NCBI GenBank assembly: GCA_046296435.1
Contig: JBKBLI010000066.1
Location: 1 to 18,157 of the forward strand
From: M3007 sp046296435
GTDB taxonomy: Bacteria; Bacteroidota; Bacteroidia; Chitinophagales; Saprospiraceae
Length of the DNA: 18,157 bases
Direction of reading: 5' to 3'
The first letter of the stretch is position 1. Each line of letters starts with the position of its first letter. Both the position numbers and the translations under genes were made by a program. Below the pieces are notes generated by a model. It was not told the DNA's origin, did no database searches, and saw only the letters and a program-made list of their open reading frames with translations. Below are positions 14,982-18,157 of this stretch, piece by piece.

Positions 14982-15923
14982 GTGAAACGCATTTTGGCCA
15001 TATTGCTCGCGTTGCGGATACCTAACCTTGCGCTGATGTACCTGACCTTGGCGTTGCCATATTGGTGCGTGCTGAGGCCGGCCTTGTTGCAGGCAGGTAC
15101 AATCCCAGCGCTTGACGAGCGCCTTTTTCACCTGATTGCGGCGACCTCGCTGCTGGCTGCCCTGAGCGGCTATATCATCAACGACTACTACGACGTGCGT
15201 ATGGATATGATCAACAAACCGCTGCGCGTGGTCGTTGGCAGGATTCTACCGCCGGCTGTCGTTTTGGCGACTTACCTGATCTGCGTGAGCGGCGTTTTTG
15301 CGCTGAGCGTTTACCTGTCGCAGGCGATCAGTCAGCCCTACATTTATTGGCCGCTGTGGATTTTTCCCGGCGTCACGCTACTGCTGTTTTTATACGCATG
15401 GCGCTTGAAATGTACGCCATTGACCGGCAATTTGCTTGTTTCTGTCTTGTGCGCCATTGTTCCTGTCACTTTGCTTTTCCCCGAAGAACGGGCCATCTGG
15501 TTGGCCTATTACTATGCGCCGACCAAAATCCATCAGGCTGTGGGCTTGGTCTGGCTCTACGCGCTATTCGCCTTTTCGTCAAACTTTTTGCGCGAGCAGA
15601 TCAAAGATCTGGAGGACTTTGAGGGAGACTCGGCTTGCCAGTGCCTGACGCTGCCCGTCATGCGCGGCCCAGCTTACGCGCGCAAGCCCGCTATCCTGAC
15701 CGCTCTGGCGCTTTCGGGACTTACTTTTCTTTTGGTTTATTTCTGGTTTCACACCCATGCGCCGTTTTGGCAAGTTACAGCCGGTTTGTTTGCGCTCTTT
15801 GGCACTTCTGTTGCCGTTGTTTTTCGTCTGGTGTGGGCCAAGCGAAAAGCGCATTTTTCACAAGCCTCGGCTTTGGTAAAGTTGGTCATGTTTGCGGGCG
15901 TCTTTCTATTGTTGCGATATTAA
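14982..15923 (+). CDS. UbiA-family membrane prenyltransferase
   Basis: 313 residues from a GTG start. UbiA enzymes transfer a polyprenyl chain from its diphosphate to an aromatic or glycerol-phosphate acceptor within the membrane. Both Mg-diphosphate motifs are present: N67-D-x2-D71-x3-D75-x2-N78-x-P and D209-x2-D212-x3-D216. About eight hydrophobic helices are seen. The GTG at 14982 begins at the first helix; an in-frame TTG at 14943 would overlap the WbqC gene and adds little. Bacteroidota homologues next to maf are usually annotated as geranylgeranylglycerol-phosphate geranylgeranyltransferase, but the acceptor cannot be read from the sequence and a quinone precursor is an alternative. maf follows after 20 nt, probably co-transcribed. 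Confidence 0.85.
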   Translation: MKRILAILLALRIPNLALMYLTLALPYWCVLRPALLQAGTIPALDERLFHLIAATSLLAALSGYIINDYYDVRMDMINKPLRVVVGRILPPAVVLATYLICVSGVFALSVYLSQAISQPYIYWPLWIFPGVTLLLFLYAWRLKCTPLTGNLLVSVLCAIVPVTLLFPEERAIWLAYYYAPTKIHQAVGLVWLYALFAFSSNFLREQIKDLEDFEGDSACQCLTLPVMRGPAYARKPAILTALALSGLTFLLVYFWFHTHAPFWQVTAGLFALFGTSVAVVFRLVWAKRKAHFSQASALVKLVMFAGVFLLLRY

Positions 15924-15943
15924 TCTCGTTTTTCGAAACAAAT

Positions 15944-16522
15944 ATGCGATTCAACCGACCTTTGATTCTGGCCTCAAAAAGCCCCCGCCGCGCGCAGTTG
16001 TTGTACGAAGCGGGTTTCGAGTTTGACGTCGTAGGCCTTGACGTGTCGGAGGACTTTCCGGCGGATATGCCCGCCGAAGAGGTGGCCGGGTACTTGGCTT
16101 GCCGAAAAGCCCTTGGCGGCAGCCACCTCGTCAAAGACCGGGAGGTGCTGATTGCCGCAGACTCGACCGTCGTACTCGACGGCGTCATTTACAACAAGCC
16201 GGAGGATTATGCCGACGCCAGGCGCATGCTTCGGGCGCTGTCCGGCCGACGCCATAGGGTGGTGACAGGGGTTTGCATTTACGCGGCCGAACAACAGACG
16301 TCTTTTTCAGGCAAATCTGACGTGTGGTTCGACGAAATTACCGACGCCGAAATCGAATACTACATCGAAGCCTGCCAGCCCTATGACAAAGCGGGCGCCT
16401 ACGGCGTGCAAGAGTGGATCGGACTGTGCAAAATCACGCGTATCGAGGGTACCTACGCCAACGTAATGGGGCTTCCGGTAGATATGGTGTATGCCGCGCT
16501 GAAAAAATTTAGTCCAACATAA
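15944..16522 (+). CDS. maf: Maf nucleotide pyrophosphatase (dTTP/UTP-type)
   Basis: 192 residues. Maf proteins hydrolyse non-canonical or excess nucleoside triphosphates to monophosphate and pyrophosphate, and are linked to house-cleaning and septum control. Signature motifs are LASKSPRRAQLL (9-20), AADSTVVLDG (71-80) with D73 as the likely catalytic acid, NKPEDYADARRML (84-96), and YDKAGAYGVQEW (147-158). The Gln in GVQEW fits the dTTP/UTP pyrophosphatase subgroup rather than the m7GTP subgroup; this is inference from family knowledge. The ATG at 15944 is chosen because the domain starts right after it. A longer open frame upstream lies inside the prenyltransferase gene. Confidence 0.92.
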   Translation: MRFNRPLILASKSPRRAQLLYEAGFEFDVVGLDVSEDFPADMPAEEVAGYLACRKALGGSHLVKDREVLIAADSTVVLDGVIYNKPEDYADARRMLRALSGRRHRVVTGVCIYAAEQQTSFSGKSDVWFDEITDAEIEYYIEACQPYDKAGAYGVQEWIGLCKITRIEGTYANVMGLPVDMVYAALKKFSPT

Positions 16523-16534
16523 GTTAAATTGACT

Positions 16535-16553
16535 CCGGCCGCCGGGCTTTTTC
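16535..16553 (+). terminator. Weak candidate terminator after maf
   Basis: CCGGC-C-GCCGG (16535-16545) can form a very short GC hairpin, followed by GGC and TTTTT (16546-16553 region). An outer dyad ACTCCG/CGGAGT (16532-16537 and 16556-16561) surrounds it. The stem is short and the T-run ends in C, so activity is uncertain. Confidence 0.25.
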
Positions 16554-16606
16554 GACGGAGTACCGGCGCAAAGAGGCAATCAAATCCAAAGAGATACCTA
16601 TCAACC

Positions 16607-17971
16607 ATGCAAAGGCGAAAATTCATAAAGGACTTCCTGGCCAAACTGCCCTTTTTGTTAGCGACGCCGAAACTGCTGACGTCCTGCAACAGGGGCGACG
16701 TCGATATACAACCCAACGGAAAGACGGCAATCGTTGTCGGCGCGGGGATTTCGGGGCTTGCAGCCGCAAAACAATTGAAGCAGAGAGGATTTGCGGTCGT
16801 AGTTTTAGAAGCGCAGGAGAGGGTAGGCGGACGACTGCGAACAGATCGAAGTCTGGGTGTAGCCTTCGATGAAGGCGCCAGTTGGATACATGGACCCAAG
16901 GGCAATCCAATCACCAATCTGGCCGCTCAGTCCGGCGCAAATACTTTCCTGACCGACGACAATCAGGTTGTCGTTTACGACGTCAATGGCGCGCCTTATG
17001 CCGACAGCGCGCTGACGAGCGCCGAAAGTCAGTTTGACAATGCCGTACGCGCCGTTCAAAACTCAGGCGCCCTGACCCAAAGTTTTGAAACTGTATTCAA
17101 CGCCCTCTATCCGGGCAAATCTGCCGATAGGCTTTGGAAATACATGCTTTCCGCCTACTTAGAATTCGACACAGGGGCCGATATTTCCGAACTCTCATCA
17201 AAATATTTTGACGACGACGAAACGTTCAGGGGCGATGACGTGATCATCACAAACGGCTACGATAAAATAACCGACTATTTGGCCCAGGGACTTGACGTCC
17301 GTTTGAACGCAAGCGTGTCTGCGATTGATTATACAGCGCCCCGGGTAGAAGTCGCTACAAACGCAGGTGTCTTCACAGGAGATTATGTCGTCGTTTCCGT
17401 TCCGCTGGGTGTGCTGAAAAAAAACGCCATAAGTTTTACGCCATCCCTTCCAACCGACAAAACAAACGCTATCGCAAAAATCAATACCGGAAACGTCAAT
17501 AAATTTCTCTTGGTCTGGAACGCGCCATTTTGGGACGTCAACATGCAATACATCGGATATACTCCCGAAGTGAAAGGCAAGTTCAACTACTTTTTGAATC
17601 TAAGGAAATTTACCTCCGCAAATGCGTTGATGACATTTGCCCTTGGCAACTACGCAACGGTAAGCGAAAGCATGTCCAACAGCGAAATGATCTATGAAAT
17701 CATGCAGCATTTAAGAGCCATTTACGGCGGCAGTATTCCAGACCCTATCCATTTTCTCAGAACAAAATGGGGACAAAATGTCAATGCTTTTGGCGCTTAC
17801 TCATACGCCACAAACGGGGCCGCAACAGCCGAATTTGATACGCTTGCAAAAGAAGTGAGCCACAAAATATTTTTTGCAGGAGAACATACGCACAGGGCGT
17901 ATCGCGGGACGGTGCATGGCGCTTACTTAAGCGGTTTGAGGGAAGCTCAAAAAATCATCGATCTGCAATAA
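16607..17971 (+). CDS. Flavin-containing amine oxidase, predicted Tat-exported lipoprotein
   Basis: 454 residues. It belongs to the monoamine/polyamine oxidase FAD family, which oxidises amines to imines with release of peroxide; the substrate here is unknown. The N terminus MQRRKFIKDF carries a twin-arginine motif, followed by a hydrophobic segment and the lipobox LLTSC with C27, so I infer folded, FAD-loaded export by Tat and lipid anchoring. The FAD motif GAGISG is at 45-50 with E68 at the end of beta-2, then ERVGGRLRTD (71-80) and GASWIHG. The C-terminal flavin motif is FFAGEHTHRAYRGTVHGAYLSG. The ATG at 16607 starts directly at the twin arginine; an in-frame start at 16529 adds 26 residues that would bury the signal. 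By eye this gene is more AT-rich than its neighbours. It is the last gene of the window. Confidence 0.87.
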   Translation: MQRRKFIKDFLAKLPFLLATPKLLTSCNRGDVDIQPNGKTAIVVGAGISGLAAAKQLKQRGFAVVVLEAQERVGGRLRTDRSLGVAFDEGASWIHGPKGNPITNLAAQSGANTFLTDDNQVVVYDVNGAPYADSALTSAESQFDNAVRAVQNSGALTQSFETVFNALYPGKSADRLWKYMLSAYLEFDTGADISELSSKYFDDDETFRGDDVIITNGYDKITDYLAQGLDVRLNASVSAIDYTAPRVEVATNAGVFTGDYVVVSVPLGVLKKNAISFTPSLPTDKTNAIAKINTGNVNKFLLVWNAPFWDVNMQYIGYTPEVKGKFNYFLNLRKFTSANALMTFALGNYATVSESMSNSEMIYEIMQHLRAIYGGSIPDPIHFLRTKWGQNVNAFGAYSYATNGAATAEFDTLAKEVSHKIFFAGEHTHRAYRGTVHGAYLSGLREAQKIIDLQ

Positions 17972-18157
17972 ACCCAAGGCGAACGAAACAAACGGCGGCA
18001 TATGTCAGACAGGGAGCGATGCGGCGCCATTGCGAATAACTCCGCGTTGTTGTACGAAGCGTCGGATCGTCGAAGCGTCGTATTGAGGTAGGATTTTGCC
18101 TTTGTCGCCGGCCCGTACCCTCGATTAAGAGACCGCATGCGCAAAGATCATTCGACT
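17972..18157. other. Right-edge region with no supported gene
   Basis: No ORF with family resemblance begins or ends here. A 10-bp direct repeat CGAAGCGTCG occurs at 18055-18064 and 18071-18080. Any gene at the edge is too short to identify. Confidence 0.5.

Noticed and set aside
17980..18157. Minus-strand open stretch near the right edge with a D-x-S-T-I-R-R-F-V-x-x-R-G-x-I segment slightly like ribosomal protein S18
   Set aside because: The frame has a stop just upstream and no usable start codon in view, and the residues after the match do not follow S18. The resemblance is too short to support a gene or pseudogene.
18080..18157. Possible tRNA-like sequence at the right edge
   Set aside because: Neither strand gives a consistent acceptor stem, D-arm and GGTTCGA T-loop.
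1..18157. CRISPR array, insertion sequence, prophage or defence island
   Set aside because: No regularly spaced direct repeats, transposase or integrase motifs, terminal inverted repeats around genes, or nuclease/helicase defence families were seen on either strand.

Overview
The window looks like a chromosomal segment of a member of the Bacteroidota, plausibly the Saprospiria/Chitinophagia side. The evidence is a secreted subtilase ending in a type IX secretion (Por/T9SS type A) sorting domain, a Bacteroidota-type topoisomerase IV subunit A, a UbiA-Maf gene pair typical of that phylum, TAnnTTTG promoter elements, and weak or absent Shine-Dalgarno sequences before most genes. Base composition is moderately GC-rich by eye, with scattered T-run/A-run tracts.

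Left part (1-4654). A LysM cell-wall protein enters from the left edge on the plus strand and ends in a probable lysozyme-like domain. Facing it on the minus strand are three separately spaced genes: a CcmE-type haem chaperone of the CxxxY variety, 2-amino-3-ketobutyrate CoA ligase (kbl), and a DUF937-transmembrane-OmpA envelope protein. The last of these is closed off from kbl by a textbook intrinsic terminator.

Middle (4655-8521). A 476-bp intergenic region with several inverted repeats and a TAnnTTTG promoter precedes a two-gene plus-strand operon: a soluble FAD/NAD(P)H oxidoreductase followed by a polytopic membrane protein with two 4Fe-4S ferredoxin clusters (NapH/NosR/CcoG-like). Together they suggest a membrane electron-transfer module with unknown terminal acceptor. 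A small YfcE-like phosphoesterase follows, with its promoter almost touching its start codon. Convergent to it is the large T9SS subtilase on the minus strand.

Right part (11335-18157). From a divergent intergenic region with a good promoter, a plus-strand run begins: parC, a WbqC-family gene overlapping parC by 17 nt, a UbiA-family prenyltransferase, and Maf nucleotide pyrophosphatase. A Tat-exported, lipid-anchored flavin amine oxidase follows after a gap. The last 186 bases hold no gene I can support.

Most of the window is ordinary housekeeping and envelope biology. I do not see a CRISPR array, prophage, insertion sequence, toxin-antitoxin pair or defence island. The least explained parts are the FAD/4Fe-4S redox pair with its palindrome-rich upstream region, the C-terminal domain of the LysM protein, the isolated CxxxY CcmE, and the Tat-lipoprotein amine oxidase.
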